A stretch of DNA of 64,000 bases from Ailanthus altissimus (GCA_946807835.1 CAMPEX010000001.1:6401001-6465000); one strand, 5' to 3'. Positions 11,955 through 24,251 are shown, counted from the stretch's first letter. Notes: generated from the letters alone by a model not told the origin. Translations and numbers: made by a program.

Positions 11955-12115
11955 TCTTAATGGTGATGGTGCTTCTATGATTGTGCTAGAAATCCTGCAA
12001 AAATCTTGAGAGAATTGAAAGAATCACAGAAGGAGAACCAAGAGCTCCATAACCACCTAGAGGCTTCTGAAGCTAAAGGAGGTCCCCCGAATGAGGCTTT
12101 TTGGAGGATTATAAT
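11955..12115 (+). pseudogene. Gag-like coiled-coil fragment
   Basis: A short translatable stretch with a charged heptad-like segment (LKESQKENQELHNHLEAS). It continues the sequence interrupted at 7664. Its position after an LTR and primer site suggests the N-terminal part of a gag protein, but no catalytic or zinc motif is present. One in-frame stop is visible. The call rests on position. Confidence 0.35.
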
Positions 12116-12169
12116 TTGTAAGAAAACTTTCATTGATTTTCAATAAATATTTTTGATTTAAACTGTGAG

Positions 12170-13870
12170 CACTAATAATTGGTGTGAGAGGAATGAAGTA
12201 CCTAATACCTTTCTCTTGCACCATAAATTAATTAACCCAGAGGGACTGGAGTACTTCGTACCTTCACTCTATGAGGTTATAGATACATGAAATAGGTGTG
12301 AGAGGATTGGATTACTTGGTATCTTTCTCTCACACCTCAAATAATAGAAGGGTATTAGAGTACCTAGTACCTTCTCTCTTCAAAGTTAAAGATATATGAA
12401 ATAGGTGTGAGCGGATTAGAGTACCTTGTACCTTCTTCTCACACCTAAAATAACCTATAGAGATTAGATTACATGCTACCTTTTCTTAATGGGACTATAG
12501 ATATATGAAACGAGTGCGAGGGGATTGAAGTACTTGGTGTCTTCCTCTTATACCTTAAATAACCTTGAGGGACTAGAGTACACAATACCTTTCCTTCACG
12601 AGGTTACAAATATGTGAGACAGGTGTAAAGGAACTAAAGTACCTAGTACCTTATTCTCATACCTCAAACAACCCGGAGAGACTGGAGTAACTAGTACCTT
12701 TGCTCTACGAGGTTACAAATACATAAAACAAGTGTAAGGACTTGAGTACTTGGTACCTTCCTCTAACATTAAAAAAGTCAAAGAGACTGAAGTACCTGAT
12801 ACTTTCCCTTTGTGAGGATACAGATATATGAAACGGGTTTGAGGAGGCTAGAGTACTTGGTACCTTCCTCTCACACCTCAAATAACACGAAAAGATATAA
12901 GTACTTGGTATCTTCCTTCTATAAGGTTACAGACACATGAAATAGTTGTGAAAGGACTAGAGTACCTGGTACCTTGCTCTCATACCTCAAATGACTTAGG
13001 AGACTGGAATGCCTAATACCTTCCCTCTGTGAGGTTATAGATACAAGAAATAGGTATGAGGAGACTAGAGTACCTAGCACCTTTCTCTTACATCTGAAAT
13101 AACTCAAAAGGATTGAAGTACTTGGTACCTTCCTTTCGAGAGGTTACAAATACATGAAATAAGTGTAAGGGGACTAGAGTACCTGGTATCTTTCTCAGAC
13201 ACCTCAAATAACCTTGAAGGACTGGAGTATATGGTACATTCCCTATATAAGGTTATAGATATGTGAAAAATGTGTGAGGGGACTGGAGTACCTAGTATCT
13301 TCCTCTCATACCTCAAATAACGCAGAGGTACTATAGCACATGGTAGCTTCTTCTCACATCTCTAATAAATTAGAGGTACTAGAGTATATAATACCTCCCT
13401 CCATAAGGTTACATATACGTGAAATAAGTGTGAGGGAATTAGAGTTTTTGGTACCTTCCCTCAACAAGGTTACAAATACATGAAATGGGTGTGAGGGAAC
13501 TAGAGTATTTAGTATTTTTCTTTCACACCTTAAATATCCTGAGAGGATTTAAGTACTTGGTACCTTTCCTCCGTAAAGGTACAATTACATGAAACAACTT
13601 TGAAGAGATCAAAATACTTATTACCTTTCTCTCATACATCACATAAAGTAATTAGGAAGGACTGGGGTATCTGGTACTTTCCCTCTGTGAAAATACAATT
13701 CTATGGAAAGATCCAAAGGGATTAAAGTACTTAGTACTTTCCCTCTGTAAAGAAATAGTAACTCGGAGGGATCGAAGTAACTAGTTCATTCTCTTTACTA
13801 AAAGAATTGTAAATCAGAAGGATTAGAATGCTTAGTATCTTTCCCTACAATAAAAAAAAAATTTGATAGG
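12170..13870. repeat. 1.7-kb minisatellite, unit about 115 bp (two half-units)
   Basis: Tandem array whose unit has two similar halves. Each contains a wording like gactggagtacctggtacc followed by ttcctctcacacctcaaa or ttccctctgtgaggttac, and then agatacatgaaataggtg. Successive gaggttayagatacatgaaa phrases recur at roughly 115 bp (for example near 12271 and 12386). The right end degenerates past 13700. Copies have diverged by many substitutions and small indels. It lies between the gag-like fragment and the antisense frame of the putative Tat-like element, fitting the variable 3' UTR repeats of that lineage. Confidence 0.85.
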
Positions 13871-14289
13871 ACTATAGTATTTAATACCTTCATATCAAAA
13901 CAGAAAGGACGAAGGTTCCCTCCACCTTCTTATTTCTCCCAAAAAACATCCAAAGTCCAAAAAATCAAAAATTTAAAAAGTAAAAGGTTCAAGAGGATAA
14001 AAGTTCCACCAATTGCCTCTCGTTTCTTTAAACGATCATAGTTTAGACAAATTAAGAGTTTAGAAATAGAAAAATGATCGAAAAGGGAAAGGTTCCCACC
14101 AACTTCCCCTCACTTTTTAAAATGTTCGGAGGGAATGAAACCCCCATTCACCTTCCTTTATTCCTTAAAATCTCTCAAATCTCAAAATAAAAAGAAGTTT
14201 GGGAGAAAGAAAGATTAAAAAAAACACCAAGATTTAAACAAAAGTATCAAAACAATAAGTACCAAAACTCAAAGTATATTCCATAAGAT
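13871..14289. other. Low-complexity AG-rich sequence
   Basis: Looser recurrences of aaggttcccnccacctt (near 13911, 14090 and 14135) suggest a second, very decayed repeat family next to the minisatellite. No gene. Confidence 0.4.
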
Positions 14290-15880
14290 TGTTTTAGAAT
14301 ATACAAAGAAAAAGAAGACAATCACTCATTATCATCATCCCAAATATTGGAGGCTGTATTTGGATCCACTTTGGAGGCTCCCTCACTTGCAAAGTTGTAG
14401 TTAATTTGATGAGGATCATCCTCGTAGTAATTTGTAGACCAACCTCTGTATAGACTAAGCTTTTGGTTATAATCCTTGAAAAGCTCGTGGTAGACTGATG
14501 GCTTATTCCAGACCTAAACCCCCTATGGAGCTCCAAGCCAAAGAGAGAGTAACTTGACAGTGGTAATGGAACTTCAAAGTCTTATTATGAGTCTTCCACT
14601 AATCATTTAGTGCCATTTCCATTCTCTGACTAGCTTTTTTGGCAGACAACAACAATGGCAATGATAAATTATTCCACTCTTGCACTAGTGTCTCATTAGT
14701 AGCTTTCAACTCAAAAACCTTTACAGTGAGGTTAGTAATATATTTTTGGAGACCCTCTACTAATAATTTATCTTGTTGGCTAGCGCTAAGTTTCTTCAAC
14801 TCTCCATCGAGCTTTGAGATCTTAATCTAATAAAGTAGATTCTGGCCCTTTAGAAACACGTTGTGTTCTTTTATGGAATCTAACTCTTGTTGAAACTTCC
14901 TCGACTCTTTTATGGCCGCCTATAAGTCATTTTATAAGCTTCAATTGCCAAAGTTAAGTCCCAGAGGGCCTACATGAAAGGAAAATTTGTTACATCATTT
15001 TTAATAAAGAAATAAAGGAAACATAGTGATGTTTAACCTACCATGAGAGCAGAAAAATCACTCTTCCACTTTGAATTTGCAGCTGGCATGCTGGGGATTA
15101 GTTTCAAATCCTCTTTTATAAAAATATGGCCCAAAATTATTGTAGATGCTTCCCCATCAATTTGAATGAGATCAACCTCTCGAATGATTCCCCATCCGAC
15201 TTTAGAAGTAAGGACGGAACTCTGAATTGATCTCTGGCTCCCCTATAGGAACCTCTTACATTTCTTTAGGATGGGTTGGTTTGACATAAGACATTTTTCC
15301 ATTCCTCTTCTTTGGATGAGTAGAAGAGAAAAGACTTGAACCGTCTATCCTACCAAGTAAAGAATGTGGCACTACTCTAGCAGGCGCTGTAAAGACTTCA
15401 CTTGCCCTTTCTGCTCCTATCTCTATAGGGGGAGTGTAGCTAATAGAGCCAGCATCCGCACCAATACCTTCTTCTAAGTAAAAAAGAACACAAGCTAAAA
15501 TCAGGAAGGATAAAACAAAGAAGAAAAAAAGTAAAAATGAGGAAAAATTGTTTTATTCTTTACTTGAAAGCACAAAACTCTTCATTGGAGGATCAACAGG
15601 GAATTGAAAAGAACCTTTTACTCCTATAGTAGCATTTGAAACTAAAGTAGGTAGAACCTCCCGATTAAAAAAAACTTATGCTGGAGGAATGTCAGAAGGT
15701 TTTGATTCAACTTGAGGGTCCATTAGAACCTCAGGAACATTAATAGAAGCACGAACTGACTCCAGACCACCTCAAGACTGCCAAGGGAAAAAAACTTGTG
15801 ATGCTTGACTACAGATGGCCCCTTCGTTGGCCTCTACTTGCGGAGGACACGTCATTTCTTAAGGCAATTTTTTTGATGAC
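14290..15880 (-). pseudogene. Decayed antisense reading frame of unknown function
   Basis: On the minus strand several fragments of one protein seem to lie in order: a basic then acidic low-complexity N-terminal part (15880 to about 15560), a Ser/Pro-rich middle (about 15480-15240), a coiled-coil piece with ELKATNETLVQEWNNL (14599-14799) and a C-terminal part (14294-14536). Stops and frame changes separate them; spliced introns are also possible. The frame appears to continue upstream at 56051-56130, across the hAT insertion. The charged, coiled-coil character and antisense position resemble antisense ORFs of Tat-lineage retrotransposons. I cannot assign a domain. Confidence 0.4.
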
Positions 15881-15888
15881 TTTCGAAA

Positions 15889-16332
15889 GAATATCTTGGG
15901 GATGGGTCCTGAAACCAGGACAAAATTGGGTCCTAAAACAAGGGACTCAAATGTCTAGGTTGGTATAGGAAAGGACTAAGTTCAATTTCAGAAATGTCCC
16001 AAACCAAACTTTAAAAAAAAAAAAAGCAAAATACATAAAACAGCGCCATTTTGGATCCTCCTAAAATGGTGCCATTTTAATTTAGGCTAAATAAAATTAA
16101 AAACAAATATTATTTTTTAACTTCTTCTTTTTTGATTTTTCAGCATGTTTCCATTCCAATTTCTATATCTCTTTAATTTTTGCTGTTCGACTTCGACACC
16201 ATAGACCATTGTTGGCTTGCCTAGCTTACCACAGTGCCATCTTAACATTCACATTATTGCCTCCCACTTGCACTCGCCATCTCTACGCTATCGTCTTATT
16301 ATTGCTTACTGTCTACAAACTTAACTTCACTA
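15889..16332 (+). mobile_element. hAT 5' terminal and untranslated region
   Basis: Opens with repeated ggtcctgaaacc/gggtcctaaaac wording typical of hAT subterminal sequence. It contains a hairpin (gcgccatttt at 16043-16052 with aaaatggtgc at 16063-16072). No coding sequence. Interrupted at 16332 by the copia element. Confidence 0.5.
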
Positions 16333-17416
16333 TGTTAGAGTCGGTGTTGGCGTGACATCCCTAAATGTACATATACTCGTGTATTTATACAAGTGTACAT
16401 TCTCATTGAATCGCTAATACCTATTAATATGATACTATGCAATGTAACATTACAGACATTATACGATCTGAAAGAGTTTAGATCAGATCTAAAGGAGTTT
16501 AGATCAGATCAAAAGGACTCCAGACCATCATTGTGCATTGGGGCAGCGTGCCGAATTAAATTATTTAATTTAACAATATTTAGCACTACCACTAAAATGC
16601 GTGCGTGTTTGTATTTAAGTGTTGAATACAACAATTAGTCAATAATTATTATTTACTAATTGTATAATGACATGTGGTGTATTGTAGACCATCAGTTGAT
16701 TTTACCCAAGTGTGGAATTTGGTGGGACCCACTAAAAGGTAGACTTGGTAACTATTTATGAAGGGCAAAATGGTCATTTCATACATTGATTATTTAATTG
16801 TTAAATAATCAATAGTATCTCATTATTATATTATTATTAATATTATATCATATATTGTATTATTATTTTATATATATTAGATATATATTTTTTGAGATTG
16901 TGTGAAAGATGTGAGAGTGTGTTTGTAACAAAAGTGGAGAAAGAGAAAGAAAAGAAATGGTGTCGAGAAAAGAAAGAAGAAGAAGGAAAAAAAGGAAAAA
17001 TAAAATTATTTCATTTTTTTTATAGTACCAAAAGAGCAATTGTGAATTGCTTCATTCTTCATTTCTTATCCTTTTAGAGAAAATGAAGAATACACACTAC
17101 TAGCCATTTTAGGGTTAAGAGTTAAACCCGTGCTGGATATCGGCCTACTGTTCTAGCTCACCAAGTCCACCGAGTTGGTGACTAGAACTGTCGACGAGTT
17201 GGTCTCCATGCGAACTCCGAGAAAATACGTGTATAATGTTACACGTTCAGGTGATTTCTCAACACTACTAATATATTAATGTGATTAATATATTTTATTT
17301 ATTGTGTTTATTACATGTTTAAATACTTCTGTCGCATTTAATATGTATATGATACGTATTTTAGGTAATAGACACAATTGCACATGCATGCACCTACGTG
17401 TATTAGATCCATAATA
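16333..17416 (+). repeat. 5' LTR of copia element, internally deleted
   Basis: Begins tgttagagtcgg and ends gatccataata (gatccccaaca in the partner). Compared with the 3' LTR it jumps at about 16534 from the gatcagatc block to the ttgtgca...gcagcgtgcc block, losing roughly 970 bp, which accounts for its 1084-bp length against 2060 bp. Confidence 0.85.
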
Positions 17417-17420
17417 AGAA

Positions 17421-17432
17421 TGGTATCAGAGC
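17421..17432 (+). other. Primer-binding site, initiator tRNA-Met
   Basis: tggtatcagagc is the complement of the 3' end of plant initiator tRNA-Met, four bases after the LTR. Confidence 0.9.
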
Positions 17433-18718
17433 TATTTATGATATATTTGGGTATTGTTTGAGTGAATGGATGCAAAAGGCTGAGTGTAAATGGTGCATTT
17501 CAAGTGTTAAAACGGGTATGCCAATGAGGGTTTTGCTTGCGCGCGGCACTGGGGGTTCGACCTTCCAACGCTGCAACGCTGAAGGTCTGGCGCCACGATG
17601 CTGGGTGTTCTTTCTTTCAGCATTGGGGCGCTGAGGTTCTGGAATTTGCGCCCCAACGGTGAAGGATTGGGGCTATGGCGCTAGGGGTTTGACCTTCCAA
17701 TACTGCAGCGAGGTGAGTTCGCATCGTAGCGATGGGGTTTGACCTCCCAGTGCTGCAATCCGGTTCCGCGATGGTGTACTGTTCACATGAACAGTTGCAT
17801 ATGAACAATAGTTTTTGTTTTACTGTTCACCGCTACAATAATTTTGAACATTGTTTCAAAATTAATTTTGCATGTGTAGATTTATGAGATGTAGTGATCA
17901 AATTTATCAGTCTACATTATAAATCGGGGTTTGTGAGATGCAGTGATAAAATGTTATTAGTCTGCATTATAAACCAAGATTATTTTTTCTTTGTTGGTAA
18001 CTACAATGAGAGCAATACTTGTGGGGATTAGTTGTCCTTGCATAGAAAAATTAATTAATTGAGAATCACCCTCCCATGAGATGGAAACCTAGGATATAAA
18101 CAAAAATCTCTCTTAATTAGATTGAAGAATATTACATTATGAGATAACATTTTATTATAATCCATCTTATTAATACGGTGTTAGACGAGTCATATTGGCC
18201 TTTTTCCAATATTGTTACAACATGAGGGACTTGGTCGGTTGGGCTTGGACTATACCGTGAAACATGAGATGAGAAAAATATATACGAAAGTATTGCCCAA
18301 TATTGCTATAGCATATGGATAGTATCGGTAGCATATATTTGATCATTGATAAGTTAATCTGGAATACACTTATCCAATATTGCTACAGCGTAAGGATAAG
18401 GTGTATTTAGAATTAAGTGGTAAGAGTTGCATGAAATGCAATTGACAAATGTTGTCCATCTGTTGGGTTTACAAAGGTCAATATTGCTATAGCATGAGGC
18501 CCGAGTAAATTTCAATGGGATCTACTTCCCGCTATATAGTTTAAAAGAATTTAAATTATCATCTTCCCGTTCAAGAGATTACTAGGATTATGTAAAGCAG
18601 TAAGAGAGCATTTTAAATAAAAAATGTATAATTATTATACCCATGATTTAAAATGTTCTATTATTGATTTAATGACTATTTCGCTTACATCTCCTGTTAT
18701 TTTGGCTTGTTAAATATA
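17433..18718 (+). other. Copia leader with GC-rich block and repeated motif
   Basis: Non-coding leader between primer site and gag. First comes a GC-rich block (17530-17770) full of gcgctg/ttcgaccttcca wording. Then four copies of a motif like caatattgctatagcatg at about 18206, 18297, 18374 and 18476. The second copia element has the same motif in its leader. Confidence 0.6.
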
Positions 18719-19140
18719 ATGGCCAATACAAACTAGTTAGTGTGCATAGTTGATGCAGTCCAACTCAAGGGTACTAGAAATTACTCTGACCGGCAGATGA
18801 ATCTTAGAAATGTTCCGGATTCAGAAAAGTTTGAATTTATTGTTCATTAGAGTTTGCCGTAAGGTATTTCTGATAACACCTGTTTAGAGGATAGAATAGA
18901 GGGGGTGTGACCCTCTTTGTTCAGGGTGCTTCATCTTCTACTCCAAGCATATCTAGTGAGACCAGATGTGTGAAAAGAAAAAGATGAGGCAGATAACTAG
19001 GATAAGTCCTCAGAGGCAACATTTATTCAAGATCAAAACGAGAGCAATGTAAATGAAAAGTGTTTCTACTATAGTAAGGTTGGGTATTGGAAATCCCACT
19101 ACCATAGAAGCCTTACAAATATTAGGAAGACTCTCACAAG
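18719..19140 (+). pseudogene. Copia gag remnant
   Basis: Starts at an ATG (18719) followed by an N-terminal copia gag-like stretch, with stops from the sixth codon on. A large part of gag is missing near 18865. A CCHC knuckle survives in degraded form near 19055-19100 (KCFYYSKVGYWKS), with the second Cys changed to Tyr and the His position also changed. Gag would form the virus-like particle; this copy cannot. Confidence 0.7.
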
Positions 19141-20330
19141 TTTCTGTTTGACAGACATAGATATTTCTAGGGCATATAATGCCAGTTCAAGTTGGGTATG
19201 TGATATGCGATATCCCTCTCATATCTACAATATGTTGTAAGGGTTGAGAGAAACCAGAATGCAATAGCTTGTAGAAGTAATGTTAAGAGTAAAAAATAGT
19301 GATTTCTTACAGGTCCAAGTTGTTGGGTAGCTTGACTTACTTCTAGTATGTAATACAATAGTTGTATTACATAATTAGTATAATATCTAAAACATCATTT
19401 GACATATTGTTTCCTTTCGTGTGCTTGACAGTGAAGGATATCATATAAAAATTAAGAATTGTTCTTTATGTTCATGTGATGTAAATCATATTTTATTAGC
19501 TAACTGTCAGTTAATAAATGGATATTATATACTATTAGAAATGTCTGTAGATCAAAATCTTTAAATGATACGGAGTTATGGTATATAAGTTTAGGTTATA
19601 TAGACATGAGACGCTTATCCGTCTGGTTAAGGATGGTTGGATTCCTAATCTGACCATAAAGACTTAACTAGTTTATGAATAATGTATTCACGGAGATGAC
19701 TAAATATACAAGAATGTACATCACATCCCTTTGATTAGATCGAGGTAGTAAATATATTAACAGCAAGTTTTTTATTTTTTTAAAGAAGAATGAGATTCTC
19801 ACTCACTATAGTCCTTCGGCTAATCCATAATCTAATGATATTTTGAAGAGGAGAAATAAGACTTTATTAGATATGGTCTGATCGATAGTGTGTGTTACCA
19901 ATCTGTATCTGTGAGAATATGCTCCAAATATAGCTGCTTATTAAGTAGAGTTCCATCAGAAGTTGTTTCTTCTATTTCGTATGAGATACAGAAAAGAAAG
20001 AAACTATATCTTAAATAAGTTAAGACTCGGGGCTATCCTACTGATGTAAGAGTTATGCAGTAAGGTGTCTTATTTTGTAATAGTAACTTAACAAGATAAA
20101 CTAGCTGTACAAGTAAAGGTTCATTGTATATCTCGTGAATATAATAAGATACTAGTTCTATAATTTAATAAAGAAGAGTTTGTTCATTTCTCGATATACC
20201 ACCATCATAGTGGAAAAGTTTCTCATAGATCGTGGGAATCATAGAAAGATTGAACTTGGTGAAGTCAATCTAATAATCAATGAACCATGGATAGGAACTT
20301 AGGCTTAATTAAGCAGTGACCTTTTGCACA
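19141..20330 (+). pseudogene. Copia protease and integrase remnant
   Basis: The protease region is recognisable near 19180-19350 (SWVCDMRYPSHI, where the catalytic D-T-G is now D-M-R). The integrase core follows at about 19560-20330. It keeps one catalytic-type Asp in DRGSKYINSKF (near 19738), but the stretch LKRRNKTLLDMV (near 19840) has Lys where copia integrases carry their catalytic Glu. Several stops. Order protease-integrase-RT is diagnostic for Ty1/copia. Confidence 0.75.
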
Positions 20331-22180
20331 CTTCTCCATATGGATTCAAAAGGATGTCTAGGTTACCTATTAGGTATGTTTGATGCTTGAAGGTGAACTT
20401 GGAGTTTTCTTGGTAGAAGAAAATAATCATTTGGCCTATAGGAAGACGATGTTAGACATCGATTCGGGAAGCAGCAAGAAGCTATAAAAATAAAATTGAC
20501 TCTATGCATTAGAATCAAGTCCGAGACTTGGTTAGAAGTAAGACCAAGCCAAGCCCATGAGCTTATTATCCTAGGTCAGAACAAGTTGATAGGATCCCCC
20601 TTTTATGCCCCCATGTCGCCACACGGGAGGGACATAGCTTTCTCCAGTCAGAAAGCCTCATGCATGGGAAAGGAAAGAAAACAATCCCCATTGAAAAAGT
20701 CCTCAGCTGATGGATATTGATTGAGTGGGGAGATTTCTTGACCGTTAAGCTACCCATGGCAATTATTTTCATTGGTTGTAAAAGATTTACAAAGAGGTAG
20801 TGGGAGCCAGATGAAAGGTAGAGACCTTCTAGGCCTTATATTGGTTTTAAAAAGGTAATCCTCAGTGATTTGAGATCAACTAAAAGGAAACCTTTAGACC
20901 AGTATTGATGCTAAAGTCGATTAGAATGTTAATGGCTCTTATAGCATATTATGACTTTGAGATTTGGCAGATGGATGTAGAGATAGCATTCCTAAATGAA
21001 TACCTCGAGTAAGAGATATTCATGAAACAGTCTGAAGATTTTACGTCTAGCCAGACTTCTGGTCTAGTGTGCAGGCAGAAAAAGTCTATTTATACGCTTA
21101 AACAAGCCTCCCGAAGCTGGAATCATTATTTTGATGAGATAATCAGATTATCTGGTTTCATCTAAAATGATGAAGAAACTAGTGTGCATAAAAGGTCAGT
21201 GGGAGTATGATAGTCTTCTTGATGCTCTTTGTTGATGACATACTAATCATTGGAAATGATGTCAGTATGTTATAATCGATCAAAAGTAATTTGTAAAATT
21301 TTCTCTATTAAAGATTTGGGATAGGCTTTCTTTATACTAGGTATAAAGCTTTATAGAGATAGAACTAGGAAGCTGATAGGACTCTTCCAAATAATTTCAC
21401 ATTAATAGCGTCTTGAAAAGGTACAGTTTTCTTAACTATGAGTTAGGTAACGTATCTTTTGGACCTGGTGTTCATCTTTCGAGGAGAGTTCAGATGGAAT
21501 ATGATAAAGTTAAAGTGTTTGACACACCAAATACATCAGCTATTGAGAGCTTGATGTATGCTATGATGTATTTGAGACCTAACATCAGTATGGCTATAAG
21601 CGTTATAAGTTGATACTAGTCTGACTCAGGAGATCGTCAGTTAATGGTAGTCAAGCATGTCCTGAGATACCTTGAGGGTACAAAGGATAAATTTCTCAAA
21701 TATAGAGAAAGTAAATTACAAGTGAGAAGATGTACACAATCAGACTTTTAGTTTGACCTAGATGTTAGAATGTCTACATCTAGGAATGTGCTCATTCTTA
21801 TTAGTACTAGGTGAGTTGGAAAAGCACCAAATTGGGATTCACTGTTAATTTATATTGGAGCAGTGGAAGAGGTAGTATGTATTCGTAGGTTTATCGCTGG
21901 GCTTAGAAGAGTTTCAAGACAGATGGATCTTATCCCATAACTTTGCAATAAAATTAGGTCGTTGTATATATTGAGGTACCAAGAGGACACCAGTACTCTA
22001 ATTATATTGAGAGGAGTCTCACATGACTAGAAGAATCTTGGCTTAGGAAGATGTGATTATTTGTATAAGTATTCTATAAATAATTTAGCAGACCTACTTT
22101 CTAAGGCCACGACTCCAAAAATATTTACAAAACACGTAGAGACGATGTGTATGTGATACCATCAGGAATGACGCTAGAGC
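20331..22180 (+). pseudogene. Copia reverse transcriptase and RNase H remnant
   Basis: RT stretches are clear at 20930-21130 (YDFEIWQMDVEIAFLN; SLFTLKQAS-like) and at the catalytic site: FVDD at 21228-21239, followed by ILIIGNDVSM. The RT C-terminal and connection part is a frame at 21413-21613 (SLMYAMMYLRPNIS). RNase H runs to about 22170 with many stops. Copia RT normally has YVDD; F for Y is conservative. Split by the insert at 20545-20770. Confidence 0.8.
20545..20770. other. Foreign insert in copia RT, possibly organellar DNA
   Basis: Alignment with the second copia element (47880-47945) shows that the pol sequence runs from gacttggtta straight to ttggttgtaaa; here about 225 bp intervene. 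The insert is visibly more GC-rich than its surroundings (cccccatgtcgccacacg, gcatgggaaaggaaag) and matches no retroelement part I know. Its composition and wording suggest plant mitochondrial DNA (a NUMT), but that is a guess from memory. Exact edges are uncertain by about 10 bp. Confidence 0.45.
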
Positions 22181-22191
22181 CAGTGGGAGAT
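22181..22191 (+). other. Copia polypurine tract
   Basis: cagtgggagat immediately before the 3' LTR; the primer for plus-strand DNA synthesis in the intact element. Confidence 0.85.
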
Positions 22192-24251
22192 TGTTAGGGT
22201 TGGTGCTTACATGTCATCCCTAAATGTACATATACTTGAGTATTTATACAAGTGTACATTCCCATTGAATCGCTAATACCTATTAATAGGGTACTATGTA
22301 ATGTAACATTATAGACATTATATGATCTGAAGGAGTTTAGATCAGATCTAAAGAAGTTTAGATGAAGGCTCATAGTTAGCCACGCGGAGAGATATAAATG
22401 CTAAATGTTAGCACAGCTAAGTGTTAGCTAGTTATAATACTCAGCGAAGATCCAAGAGTTGGAGCCTTGTCTATAATGGGACATAGACCTGGGAATACAC
22501 TAGTAATTGTATAGTTATAAGAATTGTAATCGGGTACCAAAAAATGTCAGTTGCACAAGTATCTTCTCGAATAATTGTCCCTGATCTATTTCTATCGATA
22601 CGGGTCTGTTGGTAGGTACCTTTATATATAGATCAGCATATGTTGTACCTATAGGATCTAGATGGTCGTTCCTAGTCGACTGTGAGCTTGAAGCACATAT
22701 TGACGTATGGGTATCTAGTTAGGACTGGATATAGGACAGACTCACGAGGGCCTCTGACAAACACCCTATATAAGCCGTCAACAGAGGGTTCTTTGGAGTT
22801 GAATAATGTATGTGGTTCTTTGACCTGAGTGCCACAGTGGGCATGTAAGTGATCCACAATACTTTGGTTCCACACATGTCACAGACCTTTCATGGTGCGA
22901 CCATTAGGTGTCACTGGGTATGGTTGATGCTTATAGAGTCTGGTGTGTACAGATATAGGATCCGTCAGCTCGCATCGGGAGATAGATATCCAGATGCTTC
23001 GAGACTGTATCTCAGAAAGTCTTGTGGCCACAAGAATTAATCCCAAGAAAGAGTTTTTGACACGGTAGAACAATATGGAAAAGGAGTTTGCATTTATTAA
23101 TCAGTGTGATACAAGTCTGAAGGTAGGACATGGATGAGTACATAGGGATTTGACGGTGATAATCTATATTTCTACACATCTAGAATATCATGACGAAAAG
23201 GACTATACGTATACATTTTTACCTCAACTTGTATGGTTCAATGTGCTGATTTGTATATCTGTGACGTCTGCGTGAAGTATTACTCATGGACTCATGGAAT
23301 GGTTCCATTTGACGAATCGGGTGTGGACCTAGGGAGTCCCGCGATATAGAGTGTACTCGTTGTGCACAGAGGCAGCATACCAGATTAAATTGTTTAATCC
23401 AACAATATTTAGCACTACTACTAGAATGCGTGCGTGTCTATATTTAAGTGTTGAATACAATAATTAGTCAATAATTATTATTTACTAATTTTATAATGAC
23501 ACATGACGTATTGTAGACCACTGGTTGATTTTACCCAAGTGTGGGATTTGGTGGGACCCACTAGAGGGTAGACTTAGTAACTATTCACGAGGTGCAAAAT
23601 GGTCATTTCACACATTAATTATTTAATTATTAAATAATCAATAATATCTCATTATTATATTATTATTAATCTTATATAATATTATTATTTTATATATATT
23701 AGATATATATATTTTTTGAGATTGTGTGAAAGATGTGAGAGTCTGTGTTTGTAATGAAAATTGAGAAAGAGAAAGAAAAGAAATGGTGCCGAGAAAAGAA
23801 AGAAAAAGAAAAAGAAGAAAAATAAAGGAAAAATAAAATTGTTTCATTTTTCTCTATGGTGCCAAAAGAAGCAATTGTGAATTACTTTATTCTCCATTTC
23901 TTATCCTTTTAGAGAAAAGGAAGAATACATAATACCGGCCATTTTAGGGTTAAGAGTTAATCTCGTGCTGGATATCGAGCTGCTGTTCTAGCTCACCAAA
24001 CCCACCGAGTTGGTGACTACAATTGTCAACGAGTTTGTCTCCATGCAGACTTCGAAAAAATACATGTATAATATTACACGTTGACGTGATTTCTCAACAC
24101 TACTAATATATTAATGTGATTAATATATTTTATTTATTATTTTTATTGCATGTTTAAATGCTTCTGCCGCGTTTAATATGTATATGATATGTATTTTAGG
24201 CAATAGACACCATTGCACATGCATACACCCACGTGCAATAGATCCCCAACA
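22192..24251 (+). repeat. 3' LTR of copia element (2060 bp)
   Basis: Starts tgttagggttgg after the polypurine tract and ends gatccccaaca. It is homologous to the LTR at 3730-5747 along its length and to both parts of the deleted 5' LTR. Confidence 0.9.

Larger units (their letters stand above)
16333..24251 (+). mobile_element. Ty1/copia retrotransposon, full layout, dead
   Basis: 5' LTR 16333-17416, tRNA-iMet primer site 17421-17432, gag and pol remnants, polypurine tract 22181-22191, 3' LTR 22192-24251. The flanking 5-mers cacta (16328-16332) and tatta (24252-24256) differ by two C-to-T changes, a plausible decayed target duplication. LTRs of 2 kb with a tRNA-Met primer site suggest the Angela/Tork group. 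It carries a foreign-looking insert at 20545-20770. Confidence 0.85.

Noticed and set aside
12919..13316. Two minus-strand frames with repeated wording
   Set aside because: Translations of the minisatellite.
12170..13870. Possible CRISPR array
   Set aside because: Units of about 115 bp are continuous and diverged, with no unique spacers, in plant DNA; it is a minisatellite.
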